From Streptomyces rubellomurinus (lineage in GTDB: Bacteria; Actinomycetota; Actinomycetes; Streptomycetales; Streptomycetaceae), in assembly GCF_000961885.1 (NCBI RefSeq), contig NZ_JZKH01000030.1, positions 1-64,000 on the forward strand: a stretch of DNA of 64,000 nucleotides, read 5' to 3'. The notes beneath the pieces were generated by a model that made no database searches, was not told the origin of the DNA, and saw nothing but the letters and a program-made list of their open reading frames with translations. This document shows, piece by piece, positions 27,307-34,725 of the stretch. Each line of letters opens with the position of its first letter. The stretch's first letter is position 1. Position numbers and translations under genes: made by a program.

Positions 27307-28713
27307 ATGACGGTCCGGGACGACCACCAGCAGCTCGACACGCCATTCCCGACCAGCGACGCCGCCTGCGCGGCGGGCCTCACCCCCGAGGAACTCGCAG
27401 CGTTCAGCCACACCCTCGGCCGCCTGCGCGCCCTGCCGTTCCACGACCGCACCCGCCTGCACGCCGAGCAGCAGCTCACCGCCTTCGTCCGCGCCAGCCG
27501 CAAGTACCGCCGGCAGGAGGCCAAGGACACCGCCCGGCGGACCGACGCCGGGCTGCTCGCCGCCACCGCGACCGGCGACCGGCAGCGCCGGGAGGACGCC
27601 CCGCTCGCCGCCGTCGCCACCGGGCCGGTCGGCGACCTGCTGACCCCGCGCCGGTGCTACGTCTGCAAGCACAAGTACCGCCAGGTCGACGGCTTCTACC
27701 ACATGCTCTGCCCGGACTGCGCGGCCGACAACACCGCCCGCCGCGGCCTCGGCACCGACCTGCGCGGACGCCGGGCGCTGCTCACCGGCGGCCGGGTGAA
27801 GATCGGCTTCCAGCTCGCCCTGATGCTGCTGCGCGACGGCGCCGAGCTCACCGTCACCAGCCGCTTCCCGCACGACACCGTGCGCCGCTTCCGGGCCGTC
27901 GAGGGCAGCGCGCAGTGGTGGGAGCGGCTCACCGTGGTCGGCATCGACCTCCGCGACCCGCGCCAGGTCCTCGGCCTCACCGAGCAGTTGCGCGCCGAGG
28001 GCCGGCCGCTCGACATCCTGGTCAACAACGCCGCGCAGACGCTGCGCCGCCCGCCGGAGTCGTACGCGCTGCTGACGGCCGGCGAGCAGGGGGCGCTGTC
28101 CGCCGCCGACCGCCGGGCGATCACCCACGCACCGGGGTTCCGGCCGGCGACCGGAACCGCCCAACTCGCCGCGGGAGCGGGCTCCTTGCTCGACCTCGCC
28201 GACGAGGCGGGCCTGCTGCCCGACCTCGCCCCCGCCAACTCGTGGTCCGCCACGCTCGGTTCGCTCGACCCGGCCGAGGTGCTGGAGGTCCAGCTGGTCA
28301 ACGCCCTCGCCCCGGCGCTGCTCTGCGACCGGCTGCTGCCGCTGCTGCTCGCCTCCCCGCACCCGGCCCGCTACATCGTCAACGTCACCGCCGTCGAGGG
28401 CCGGTTCGCCGTCCGCAACAAGACCGCGCGCCACCCGCACACCAACATGGCCAAGGCCGCGCTCAACATGCTCACCCGCACCAGCGCCGCCGAGCTCGCC
28501 GCCCGCGGCGTGCACATGTGCGCCGTCGACACCGGGTGGATCACCGACGAGAACCCGGCCCCCAAGAAGGCCCACCTCGCCGACCAGGGCTTCCGCACCC
28601 CGCTCGACATCGTCGACGGCGCGGCCCGGGTCTACGACCCGATCGTCCGCGGCGAGGCCGGGCACCCGGTGTCGGGGGTGTTCCTCAAGGACTACCTGGT
28701 CGCCGAGTGGTGA
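27307..28713 (+). CDS. Zinc-ribbon SDR family oxidoreductase lacking the catalytic Tyr
   Basis: A 468-residue protein with an unusual layout. Residues ~1-110 are charged and helical. A zinc ribbon (RRCYVCKHKYRQ...HMLCPDCAADN) lies at ~116-144. A short-chain dehydrogenase domain runs from ~150, with LTGGRVKIGFQLALMLL in place of TGxxxGIG, DILVNNAAQTLRRPP, and HPHTNMAKAALNMLTRT where YxxxK is expected. The Tyr position is Thr while Lys is kept. Downstream VDTGWITDENP matches SDR cofactor loops. TNMAK-type SDRs with this zinc ribbon occur in other organisms, so the change looks conserved rather than a mutation. Substrate unknown. ATG 27307 follows GAGGGGG. Confidence 0.8.
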   Translation: MTVRDDHQQLDTPFPTSDAACAAGLTPEELAAFSHTLGRLRALPFHDRTRLHAEQQLTAFVRASRKYRRQEAKDTARRTDAGLLAATATGDRQRREDAPLAAVATGPVGDLLTPRRCYVCKHKYRQVDGFYHMLCPDCAADNTARRGLGTDLRGRRALLTGGRVKIGFQLALMLLRDGAELTVTSRFPHDTVRRFRAVEGSAQWWERLTVVGIDLRDPRQVLGLTEQLRAEGRPLDILVNNAAQTLRRPPESYALLTAGEQGALSAADRRAITHAPGFRPATGTAQLAAGAGSLLDLADEAGLLPDLAPANSWSATLGSLDPAEVLEVQLVNALAPALLCDRLLPLLLASPHPARYIVNVTAVEGRFAVRNKTARHPHTNMAKAALNMLTRTSAAELAARGVHMCAVDTGWITDENPAPKKAHLADQGFRTPLDIVDGAARVYDPIVRGEAGHPVSGVFLKDYLVAEW

Positions 28714-28735
28714 CGGCGCGGGCGCAGCGCTGACG

Positions 28736-28770
28736 GCGGCCCGCCCCGGGCGCGTTCCGGGGCGGGCCGC
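28736..28770. terminator. Bidirectional terminator between convergent SDR genes
   Basis: GCGGCCCGCCCCG (28736-28748) and CGGGGCGGGCCGC (28758-28770) form a perfect 13-bp stem with a 9-nt loop. It lies between the stops at 28713 (plus) and 28778 (minus). Confidence 0.85.
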
Positions 28771-28777
28771 GGCCGTC

Positions 28778-29521
28778 TCAGCGGCCGGTGGCGAGGTTCG
28801 TCCCGCCGTTGACGTCGAGCACCACGCCGGTGACGAAGGTGTTGGCGGCGAGCAGGTGGATCGCCCGGGCGACGTCCTCCGGCCGGCCGACCCGGCCGAC
28901 CGGCGTGGTGGCGGCCAGCCCGTCGAACAGCGCGGTGCGCTGCTCGGCCGGGACGCGGTCCCACCACGGGGTGTCGATGACGCCCGGCGAGACGGCGTTG
29001 ACCCGCAGCGGGGCGAGCTCGACGGCCAGCGGCGGGACCATCGCGTCCAGCGCGCCGTTGATGGCGGCCAGTCCGGCGGTACCCGGGAAGGCGGCGCGGG
29101 AGGAGCCGGCGGTGATCAGGGTGACCGAGCCGTCCTTGCGCAGGTGCGGCAGCGCCGCCTGCAGGACGCGCACCTGCGGCCAGAACTTGGCGTCGAAGCC
29201 GCGGGCCAGCTCGGCGAGGTCGAGCTGGGCGAAGGGGCCGCCGCCGGCCGAGCCGCTGACCGAGACGACCAGGTGGTCGACGGTCCCGGCCCCGGCGAAG
29301 AAGGCGGCGAGTGCGGCCGGGTCGGCGGCGTCCACCTGCTGCCCGGTGGTCTTTCCGCCGATCCTGGCGACGGCGGCGTCCAGCCGGTCGCGGTCGCGGC
29401 CGGTGACGACGACCTCGGCACCGTCCGCCGCGAAGGCGGTGGCGGCGGCCTCGCCGATGCCGGAGCTGCCGCCCATGACGACGACGCGCTGTCCGGCGAA
29501 CAGAGTTGACGCAGTGCTCAT
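28778..29521 (-). CDS. SDR family oxidoreductase, non-canonical active site
   Basis: A 247-residue Rossmann-fold protein. VVVMGGSSGIGEAAATAF is the nucleotide loop, followed by VVVTGRDRDRL and DHLVVSVSGSAGG. The usual YxxxK tetrad position reads GLAAINGALDAM, so both Tyr and Lys are replaced. This is seen across a subgroup of small SDRs and may mean a different chemistry or a binding-only role. VNAVSPGVIDTPWW and FVTGVVLDVNGGTNLATGR at the C-terminus are standard. It is transcribed divergently from a TetR gene across a shared operator, the usual arrangement for a repressor and its target. Confidence 0.88.
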   Translation of the reverse strand: MSTASTLFAGQRVVVMGGSSGIGEAAATAFAADGAEVVVTGRDRDRLDAAVARIGGKTTGQQVDAADPAALAAFFAGAGTVDHLVVSVSGSAGGGPFAQLDLAELARGFDAKFWPQVRVLQAALPHLRKDGSVTLITAGSSRAAFPGTAGLAAINGALDAMVPPLAVELAPLRVNAVSPGVIDTPWWDRVPAEQRTALFDGLAATTPVGRVGRPEDVARAIHLLAANTFVTGVVLDVNGGTNLATGR

Positions 29522-29551
29522 GACGGTGGGTCCTTCCGGCGGGGCGATAGC

Positions 29552-29607
29552 TTGTCGAGACCGTTCGTTCCGGCAATGATGTTTGTCGAGACTGCTAGTC
29601 TTGTCAA
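29552..29607. promoter_or_regulatory. Divergent promoters and operator between SDR and tetR genes
   Basis: TTGTCGAGAC is repeated at 29552-29561 and 29583-29592. The second copy is part of a dyad TTGTCGAGACT-GCT-AGTCTTGTCAA (29583-29607). On the minus strand TTGACA (29607-29602) and AAACAT (29584-29579) form a 17-bp-spaced promoter for the SDR with the dyad in its spacer. On the plus strand TTGTCG (29552-29557) and AATGAT (29575-29580) can drive tetR. This is a coherent TetR repressor operator. Confidence 0.7.
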
Positions 29608-29634
29608 GTGAGGGCAGTACGGGAAGGAACCCAG

Positions 29635-30261
29635 ATGAGCGAGACCGCCGAGAGCGCCGGAACCACGGACGCCGCCGCGCCCCAGCCCGCGCGCCCGCAC
29701 ACCGGACGGCGCCGCAACGAGGCCGCCCACCGCGCGATCCTGGACGCCGCCCTGACCCTGCTCGCCACCGCCGACGGCACCCCCGTCACCATCGACGCCA
29801 TCGCCCGCACCGCCGGCGTCGGCAAGCAGACCGTCTACCGCTGGTGGCCGTCCAAGGGCGCCGTCCTGCTCGACGCCCTGACCGACCGCGCCGACCAGGA
29901 CGTGACCGGCCCCGACACCGGCGACCTCCGCGCCGACCTGCGCACCTTCGTCGCCACCACCTTCGACGCCGCCCAGCGGGACACCACCGCCTCTGCCCTG
30001 CGCGCCGTCGCCCGCGAGGCCGCCCGCGACCCCCACCTCGCCGAGCTCATGCGCAGCTTCACCGCCGCCCGCCGCGACGCCCTGCGCGAACTCCTCGCCC
30101 GCGGCCGCGCACGCGGCGAACTCGGGCCGGACGCCGACCTCGACCTGATCGCGGACCAGGTCTACGGCGTCTTCTGGTACCGCTTCCTGCTCGGCCACGC
30201 CCCCCTGGACGCCGCCACCGCGGACCGCCTCGCCACCACCCTGCTGACCGGCAACGCCTGA
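29635..30261 (+). CDS. TetR/AcrR family transcriptional regulator
   Basis: A 208-residue repressor. After a disordered Ala/Thr/Pro-rich tail the TetR helix-turn-helix reads TIDAIARTAGVGKQTVYRWW, followed by a ligand-binding helical domain ending LVTD-free but with the common DLIADQVYGVFWYRFLLGH helix of the TetR_C_11-like group. ATG 29635 is preferred to GTG 29608 because GGAAGG lies 9 bp upstream. It is divergent from the SDR gene with an operator dyad in between, so repression of itself and the SDR is likely. Ligand unknown. Confidence 0.9.
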   Translation: MSETAESAGTTDAAAPQPARPHTGRRRNEAAHRAILDAALTLLATADGTPVTIDAIARTAGVGKQTVYRWWPSKGAVLLDALTDRADQDVTGPDTGDLRADLRTFVATTFDAAQRDTTASALRAVAREAARDPHLAELMRSFTAARRDALRELLARGRARGELGPDADLDLIADQVYGVFWYRFLLGHAPLDAATADRLATTLLTGNA

Positions 30262-30264
30262 CGG

Positions 30265-30855
30265 CTACCCGGCCCGCCCGCGCCGCCGCACCAGCGGCAG
30301 GTACACCTCGTCGACGATCTCCACCAGCACGTCGTCCGGCGCGGTCGGCACCCCGCGCGCCACGAACTCGTTGCGCAGCAGCACCACCGCCACGGTCGCG
30401 ACCCTCGGGTGCAGCGCCTCGGGCGCCACCTCGCCGCGGGCGACCGCGCGGCCGAGGACGGTGAGCCAGGGCGCGGCCGCCGCGTCCCCGGACTGGTCCT
30501 GCAGCTGCGCCAGGAACTCCGCCGCGCCGCCGGCCGCGGCCAGCAGTTCGCGCAGCACCGCCCCGGCCGGAGAGCTCCAGTTGCGGTTCACCAGGCGCAG
30601 CAACTCCAGCACGTCGCCGCGCAGTTCGCCGGTGTCGGGGAGCGGCGCGGCCTTGCCGAGCTGCTTGTACGCGGCGATGCCGAGGGCCAGCCGGTTGGGC
30701 CAGCGCCGGTAGATGGCGTTCTTGTTGGTGCCCGCCCGCGCGGCCACCTTGTCCATGGTCAGCCCGGCGTACCCGGACTCGGTCAGCTCCGCCACCGCCG
30801 CCCGCAGGATGGCCTCCTCCAGCGCCGCTCCGCGCCGCCGCGTCTGCCCGGCCAT
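30265..30855 (-). CDS. TetR/AcrR family transcriptional regulator
   Basis: A 196-residue TetR repressor with a basic N-terminus (GQTRRRGAALEEAIL) and the DNA-binding helices LTMDKVAARAGTNKNAIYRRW. The C-terminal ligand domain contains RNWSSPAGAVLRELLAAAGG and ends VEIVDEVYLPLVRRRG. It is convergent with the previous tetR gene (3 bp between stops) and divergent from the TIM-barrel gene across a perfect TACGGTAC/GTACCGTA palindrome. It most likely represses that gene and itself. The ligand is unknown; a saccharide would fit if the neighbour is a glycosidase. Confidence 0.92.
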   Translation of the reverse strand: MAGQTRRRGAALEEAILRAAVAELTESGYAGLTMDKVAARAGTNKNAIYRRWPNRLALGIAAYKQLGKAAPLPDTGELRGDVLELLRLVNRNWSSPAGAVLRELLAAAGGAAEFLAQLQDQSGDAAAAPWLTVLGRAVARGEVAPEALHPRVATVAVVLLRNEFVARGVPTAPDDVLVEIVDEVYLPLVRRRGRAG

Positions 30856-30938
30856 GCTCCCGCTCCGCCCTCGATGCCGCCCGTACCGCCTGCCCTTGCC
30901 CGCCCCATCCTTACTTGCCCTCCCGGGAGGACGGCAAC

Positions 30939-30959
30939 TACGGTACTCGCCGTACCGTA
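30939..30959. promoter_or_regulatory. TetR operator palindrome TACGGTAC-N5-GTACCGTA
   Basis: Perfect 8-bp arms at 30939-30946 and 30952-30959 around TCGCC, in the 134-bp gap between the divergent tetR and TIM-barrel genes. A second perfect dyad CCTCCCGGGAGG is at 30919-30930. The 21-bp length and central position are typical for a TetR dimer site. Confidence 0.8.
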
Positions 30960-30989
30960 AGTTTCCGATCCTCCAGAAGGCAGGAGACC

Positions 30990-32009
30990 ATGCGCGCCAA
31001 GGGCATCAGCTACGACACCGGCTTCGTCAAGAACGGCGAGTACTCCCGCAAGCTGTTCGACCCCGAGACCGTCGCCGAGGAGCTGCGGATCATCCGGGAC
31101 GACCTGCACTGCAGCGCGGTCCGGATCATGGGCGGCGACCCCGACCGGATCGACCTCGCCGCCGGGTACGCCGCCGACCTCGGACTGGAGGTCTGGTACT
31201 CGCCGTACCCACTGGAGCGGACCGGCGAGGAGATGCTGCGGCTGTTCACCGACTGCGCCGAGCGCGCCGAACGGCTGCGGCGGCGCGGGGCCGAGGTGGT
31301 GTTCGTCACCGGCGCCGAACTCAGCCTCATGAACCCGGGGTTCCTGCCCGGCGACAGCACGGAGGAGCGCGTCGCGCTGCTCGCCCGGCCCGAAGCGCTG
31401 CGCGCCCACCTCGGCGCGGTGAGCGCCCGGGTCAACGCCTTCCTCGCCGAGGCGGTCACCGCCGTCCGGGCCCGCTTCGGCGGGCGGGTCACCTACGCCG
31501 CCGTGCCGTTGGAGCAGGTCGACTGGGCGCCCTTCGACGTGATCTCGCTCGACCTCTACCGCTCCGCCGAGATCGCCGACCGCTTCGCCGCCGGCGTCCA
31601 CGAGCTGACCTCCCGGGGCAAGCCCGTCGCCATCACCGAGTTCGGCTCCGCCACCTACCGGGGCGCGGGCGACCGGGGCGCGCGCGGCCTGGAGATCGTC
31701 GAGTACGGCCCGGCCGGCCCGGTCCGGCTGAACGGCGCGTACGAGCGCGACGAGGAGGGCCAGGCCGGGTACCTGCGCGAACTGCTGGAGGCCTTCGACG
31801 CGGGCGGTGTCGACGCCGCCTTCGTCTTCACCTTCGCCCTCCCCGACCACGTCCACCGCCCGGACGGCGACCCGCGCGACGACCTCGACCTCGCCAGCTA
31901 CGGCCTGGTCAAGGTCTACGAGGACCGCCTGGGCGCCGTCTACCCCGGGCTGCCCTGGGACCCGAAGGCCGCCTTCGGGGCGGTCGGCGCGTACTACCGG
32001 GCGCACTGA
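30990..32009 (+). CDS. Glycoside-hydrolase-like TIM-barrel protein
   Basis: A 339-residue soluble protein with the strand order of a clan-A (beta/alpha)8 barrel. VRIMGGDPDRIDLAA and LGLEVWYSPYPLE are early strands, VVFVTGAELSLMNPG sits at the usual acid/base position (Glu of GAEL), and KPVAITEFGSATYRG carries the expected nucleophile Glu (TEFG). A C-terminal WxP segment is LPWDPKAAFGAVGAYY. Similar proteins are often mislabelled abortive-infection proteins. I see no signal peptide, so any sugar substrate would be cytosolic. AGGAG precedes ATG 30990. It is controlled by the adjacent TetR through a palindromic operator, by inference. Confidence 0.72.
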   Translation: MRAKGISYDTGFVKNGEYSRKLFDPETVAEELRIIRDDLHCSAVRIMGGDPDRIDLAAGYAADLGLEVWYSPYPLERTGEEMLRLFTDCAERAERLRRRGAEVVFVTGAELSLMNPGFLPGDSTEERVALLARPEALRAHLGAVSARVNAFLAEAVTAVRARFGGRVTYAAVPLEQVDWAPFDVISLDLYRSAEIADRFAAGVHELTSRGKPVAITEFGSATYRGAGDRGARGLEIVEYGPAGPVRLNGAYERDEEGQAGYLRELLEAFDAGGVDAAFVFTFALPDHVHRPDGDPRDDLDLASYGLVKVYEDRLGAVYPGLPWDPKAAFGAVGAYYRAH

Positions 32010-32023
32010 ACCGGGACGGGCGG

Positions 32024-32056
32024 GCGCAGGAAGTCGGCCGGTCCGACTTCCTGCGC
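32024..32056. terminator. Palindromic repeat copy acting as terminator (GCAGGAAGTCGG family)
   Basis: GCGCAGGAAGTCGG (32024-32037) and CCGACTTCCTGCGC (32043-32056) form a perfect 14-bp stem with a 5-nt loop between convergent stops (32009 plus, 32074 minus). The same sequence recurs near 53.2 kb and in the 54.7-55.1 kb array. Confidence 0.85.
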
Positions 32057-32073
32057 ACGGGACGCCTGCGGGC

Positions 32074-32613
32074 TCACGCGGCGAGGGCGAGCGGGCGGGT
32101 GCGGCGGCGGTGGTAGGCGACGGCGAGGGCGAGGGTGATCGGGCCCCAGAGCATGGCGGGGGTGATGCAGATCCGGGCCAGCACCATCCACCACACGCTG
32201 CCCCATCGCTCGGGGGCGAAGATGTCGACCCCCTGGATGAACCCCAGGAGGTCGAACAGGAAGGTGACGACCGCGCCCCCCAGCAGCGCCGGGACGGTCG
32301 CCACCAGCGGCGGCACCCGGCGGCCCCGCAGGAACGGCACCCAGCGCGGGAACACCTCGCCCCAGCCGCTGACCAGCCCGAGGGTCAGCAGCGTCACCGA
32401 CTCGGTGACCAGGCTCAGGCCGAACACGTACGGGACGGCCCACCACTCCCAGGGCCCGCGCTTCTCGTCGATCAGGCCCATGCAGAAGTCGAACGCGAAC
32501 GGCAGCCGCCACAGGCACTGCGGCAGCACGATGAACGGGAGGGCCTTCGCCAGGCGCAACGCCCAGCCGGGGACGGGGCGTTCGGTGTCGCCCACCGGGA
32601 TGTTCTTCAGCAT
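32074..32613 (-). CDS. Small polytopic membrane protein, unknown function
   Basis: A 179-residue protein with four to five hydrophobic segments, including ALPFIVLPQCLWRLPFAFDF, VPYVFGLSLVTESVTLLTLG, ATVPALLGGAVVTFLFDLLG and MLWGPITLALAVAY. I do not recognise a named family; the WRLPFAF...KRGPWEWW pattern occurs in other actinobacterial hypotheticals. ATG 32613 (MLKNIPVG) was chosen because the longer frame adds only an Arg/Gly-rich tail. It ends at a palindromic terminator shared with the convergent TIM-barrel gene. Confidence 0.65.
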   Translation of the reverse strand: MLKNIPVGDTERPVPGWALRLAKALPFIVLPQCLWRLPFAFDFCMGLIDEKRGPWEWWAVPYVFGLSLVTESVTLLTLGLVSGWGEVFPRWVPFLRGRRVPPLVATVPALLGGAVVTFLFDLLGFIQGVDIFAPERWGSVWWMVLARICITPAMLWGPITLALAVAYHRRRTRPLALAA

Positions 32614-32809
32614 GCGTCCACCCTCGCCGAGCACCCCGGCCCGCCGCCTCACCCGCGCGAGGGGGCCCGCTCCCCCGGCCGGGCCAGCTCGGCGGCCGGC
32701 CGGCGGACCGGCACATCCCCCGCCGGGGTGACCCGCGCGGGCGCGGCCACCGGCCCGGCCAGGACACCGGCCCGATCAGGACGCCGGCCCGGCCAGGACA
32801 CCGGCCCCG

Positions 32810-33448
32810 TCAGGACGCCGGCGCGTCCAGTCGGCGGCAGCGGCAGGAGAGGTCGCAACCGGCCACCGTTCCGGTCCGGTCCAGCCGCCCGGCCGCCTCG
32901 GCGCGCTGCGCGAACACCCGCTCCCGGCGCTCCTCGACCTGCCGCAGCACGTCCTTGCGGTCGCGCCGGCCGAGCCGGTCCACGTACAGCCGCCCCTCCA
33001 GGTGGTCGGCCTCGTGCTGGAGGCAGCGGGCGAAGTAGCCGGTGCCCTCGACCGTGACCGGGGTGCCGTGCTGGTCGAAGCCGCGCGCCACCACCCGTGC
33101 CGGGCGGGCGAGTTCGGCGTTCGCGCCGGGCACGGAGAGGCAGCCCTCGACCTCCTCGATGAGCCGCCGCCCGGGGGTCAGCGGCTCGATCACCGGGTTG
33201 AGCAGGTGGCCGGTGTGGCGCACGCCGTCGTCGTCGGGGCAGTCGTAGACGAACAGCCGCAGGTCGACGTCCACCTGGTTGGCGGCGAGCCCGGCGCCGT
33301 CCGCGACGTACATGGTGGCGAACATCGCGTCGATCAGCCGGGCCAACTCCGGGCTGCCGAAGTCCTGTTCGGTGGCCGGGCGGCAGGGGCCGTGCAGGAT
33401 CGGCTCACCGATCTCGGTGACACGCAGCACGGACGGACGGTCGGTCAT
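32810..33448 (-). CDS. def: Peptide deformylase
   Basis: A 212-residue Fe/Zn-dependent enzyme that removes the N-formyl group from nascent proteins. All three signature motifs are intact: GAGLAANQ (residues 51-58), EGCLSVPG with the metal-binding Cys, and QHEADHLEG (HExxH) with the two metal-binding His and catalytic Glu. The ~20 C-terminal residues are Cys-rich (CDLSCRC), which is unusual. It is not next to fmt or another translation gene. It is divergent from an ArsR-type regulator with paired palindromes, so it looks like an inducible secondary deformylase rather than the housekeeping one. Confidence 0.95.
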   Translation of the reverse strand: MTDRPSVLRVTEIGEPILHGPCRPATEQDFGSPELARLIDAMFATMYVADGAGLAANQVDVDLRLFVYDCPDDDGVRHTGHLLNPVIEPLTPGRRLIEEVEGCLSVPGANAELARPARVVARGFDQHGTPVTVEGTGYFARCLQHEADHLEGRLYVDRLGRRDRKDVLRQVEERRERVFAQRAEAAGRLDRTGTVAGCDLSCRCRRLDAPAS

Positions 33449-33493
33449 CGACGGACTCCTCGCAAGGGTTCACAGCATGACGGCTTGTCATCG

Positions 33494-33522
33494 ACTTTGC
33501 AAAGTAGCAGACTTTGCAAAGT
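33494..33522. promoter_or_regulatory. Two perfect 12-bp palindromes between def and the ArsR-type gene
   Basis: ACTTTGCAAAGT occurs exactly at 33494-33505 and 33511-33522, centres 17 bp apart. Each is a perfect dyad. The second copy overlaps the GTG start of the regulator, so binding there would block its own expression. The first copy lies 46 bp from the deformylase start codon, in its probable promoter. Confidence 0.85.
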
Positions 33523-34084
33523 GACCGAAGACCTCACCACCGCGGCGGAAGCCGCCGGCGCGCTCCCCGAACACGCCGTCCGCACCGCGCTGCTGGCCCT
33601 GCTCGCCGAACGCGGCACCCTCACCTCCACCGAGGCCGCCGCCGCGCTCGGCCACAGCTCCGGGCTGTGCTCCTTCCACCTGCGGCAACTCGCCCGGCAC
33701 GGACTGATCGAGGAGGCCCCGCCGGTCGACGGCCGGGCCCGCCCCTGGCGCCTCCCCCAGCAGGCCCCCGCCGGACACCCCGAACCGGCCGAACACCCCG
33801 AGCCGGCCGGCGCCTTCGACGAACTGGCACGCGGCCTGGAGGACGAGAGCTACCGGCGCTGGCTCGCCCACCGCGCCGACGCCCCCGCCGAATGGCAGCA
33901 CGACGAGGCGTTCAGCGCCGTCGTCCACCTGACGCCCGCCGAACTGGCCGCCGTGGCCGACGCCGTCCGCCACCTGCTCGCCCGCTACCGCGACCGCGAC
34001 ACCGACCCGGCCGCCCGCCCCGCCGGCGCCCGCCCGGTCGCCGCCGTCACCCGCCTCTTCCCGCTGCTCCCGGACGGCCGCTGA
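33521..34084 (+). CDS. ArsR-family/helix-turn-helix transcriptional regulator
   Basis: A 187-residue DNA-binding protein. The winged helix covers ~18-75: VRTALLALLAERGTLTSTEA, then LGHSSGLCSFHLRQLARHGLIEE. A Pro/Glu linker and a C-terminal domain (SYRRWLAHRADAPAEWQHDE; HLTPAELAAVADAVRHLL) follow, as in larger streptomycete ArsR-like repressors. No metal-binding Cys pair is evident. Start GTG 33521 gives the conserved N-terminus. There is no ribosome-binding site in front of it and a palindrome overlaps it, so the mRNA may be leaderless. It probably represses itself and the divergent deformylase gene. Confidence 0.85.
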   Translation: MTEDLTTAAEAAGALPEHAVRTALLALLAERGTLTSTEAAAALGHSSGLCSFHLRQLARHGLIEEAPPVDGRARPWRLPQQAPAGHPEPAEHPEPAGAFDELARGLEDESYRRWLAHRADAPAEWQHDEAFSAVVHLTPAELAAVADAVRHLLARYRDRDTDPAARPAGARPVAAVTRLFPLLPDGR

Positions 34085-34099
34085 GCGCCGCCGGCCCCC

Positions 34100-34645
34100 T
34101 CACACCGAGTGCGACCGGGCCCGCGCCCGCCCCGCCACCGCCCGCAGGACCGGCCCGGCCAGCAGCCCGAGCACGGCGCCCAGCACGACCCCCTGCACAC
34201 CGTCCCACGCGTCCTGCACGTCGCACGGCCGCCCGATCGCGGGCACCGCGTACCGCACCGCCGCGACCGCGAACGGCACCGCCGCCGCGCCCAGCAGGGC
34301 CAGCCCGGCCCGCCACCGGCTGCCCGCCAGCGCGGCGGCCACGCCCAGCGAGGCGTAGGCCGCCAGCTTGAACCCGAGGTGCGGCACGGTCAGCAGCTCG
34401 TGCGGACGGCGCGGCCGCACGCCCGCCACCGCGCAGTGCCGCACCGCGCTCTCCGACCACCGGAACGCGTCCGGCAGCAGGGTCGCGGTGAGCACGCCGC
34501 CGAGCCCGAGCAGCAGCAGGAAGCCGACCGCCCAGTGCGCCCGCAGCAGCCGCCCCACCGGCCGGTTCAGCAGAGCCGCCGGCACCAGCGAGAGCAACAG
34601 CCCGGGCCAGAACATCGGCATCCCGCCGAGTAGCCCAGTGATCAC
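34100..34645 (-). CDS. VanZ family membrane protein
   Basis: A 181-residue polytopic protein with about five hydrophobic helices. The VanZ-like pattern is visible in LTATLLPDAFRW, HELLTVPHLGFKLAAYASLG and the conserved acidic DVQDAWDGVQGVVLGAVLG in the last third. VanZ proteins sit in the membrane and in enterococci give low-level teicoplanin resistance; the streptomycete members have no proven role. It is convergent with the regulator at 33.5-34.1 kb, 15 bp apart. The ATG at 34645 could also be an internal Met (M9 or M11). Confidence 0.78.
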   Translation of the reverse strand: MITGLLGGMPMFWPGLLLSLVPAALLNRPVGRLLRAHWAVGFLLLLGLGGVLTATLLPDAFRWSESAVRHCAVAGVRPRRPHELLTVPHLGFKLAAYASLGVAAALAGSRWRAGLALLGAAAVPFAVAAVRYAVPAIGRPCDVQDAWDGVQGVVLGAVLGLLAGPVLRAVAGRARARSHSV

Positions 34646-34725
34646 GCCTCAACGGACGCCCCGAACACCCGGCCGGTTCTCCGCCCGGGCCACCGGTTCG
34701 GATCGGCGCACGGAACCGTCCCCCG

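Noticed and set aside
30990..32009. Abortive-infection (phage defence) gene
   Set aside because: The label is common for this family, but the sequence is a clan-A-like TIM barrel with TEFG nucleophile, and no defence genes are adjacent.
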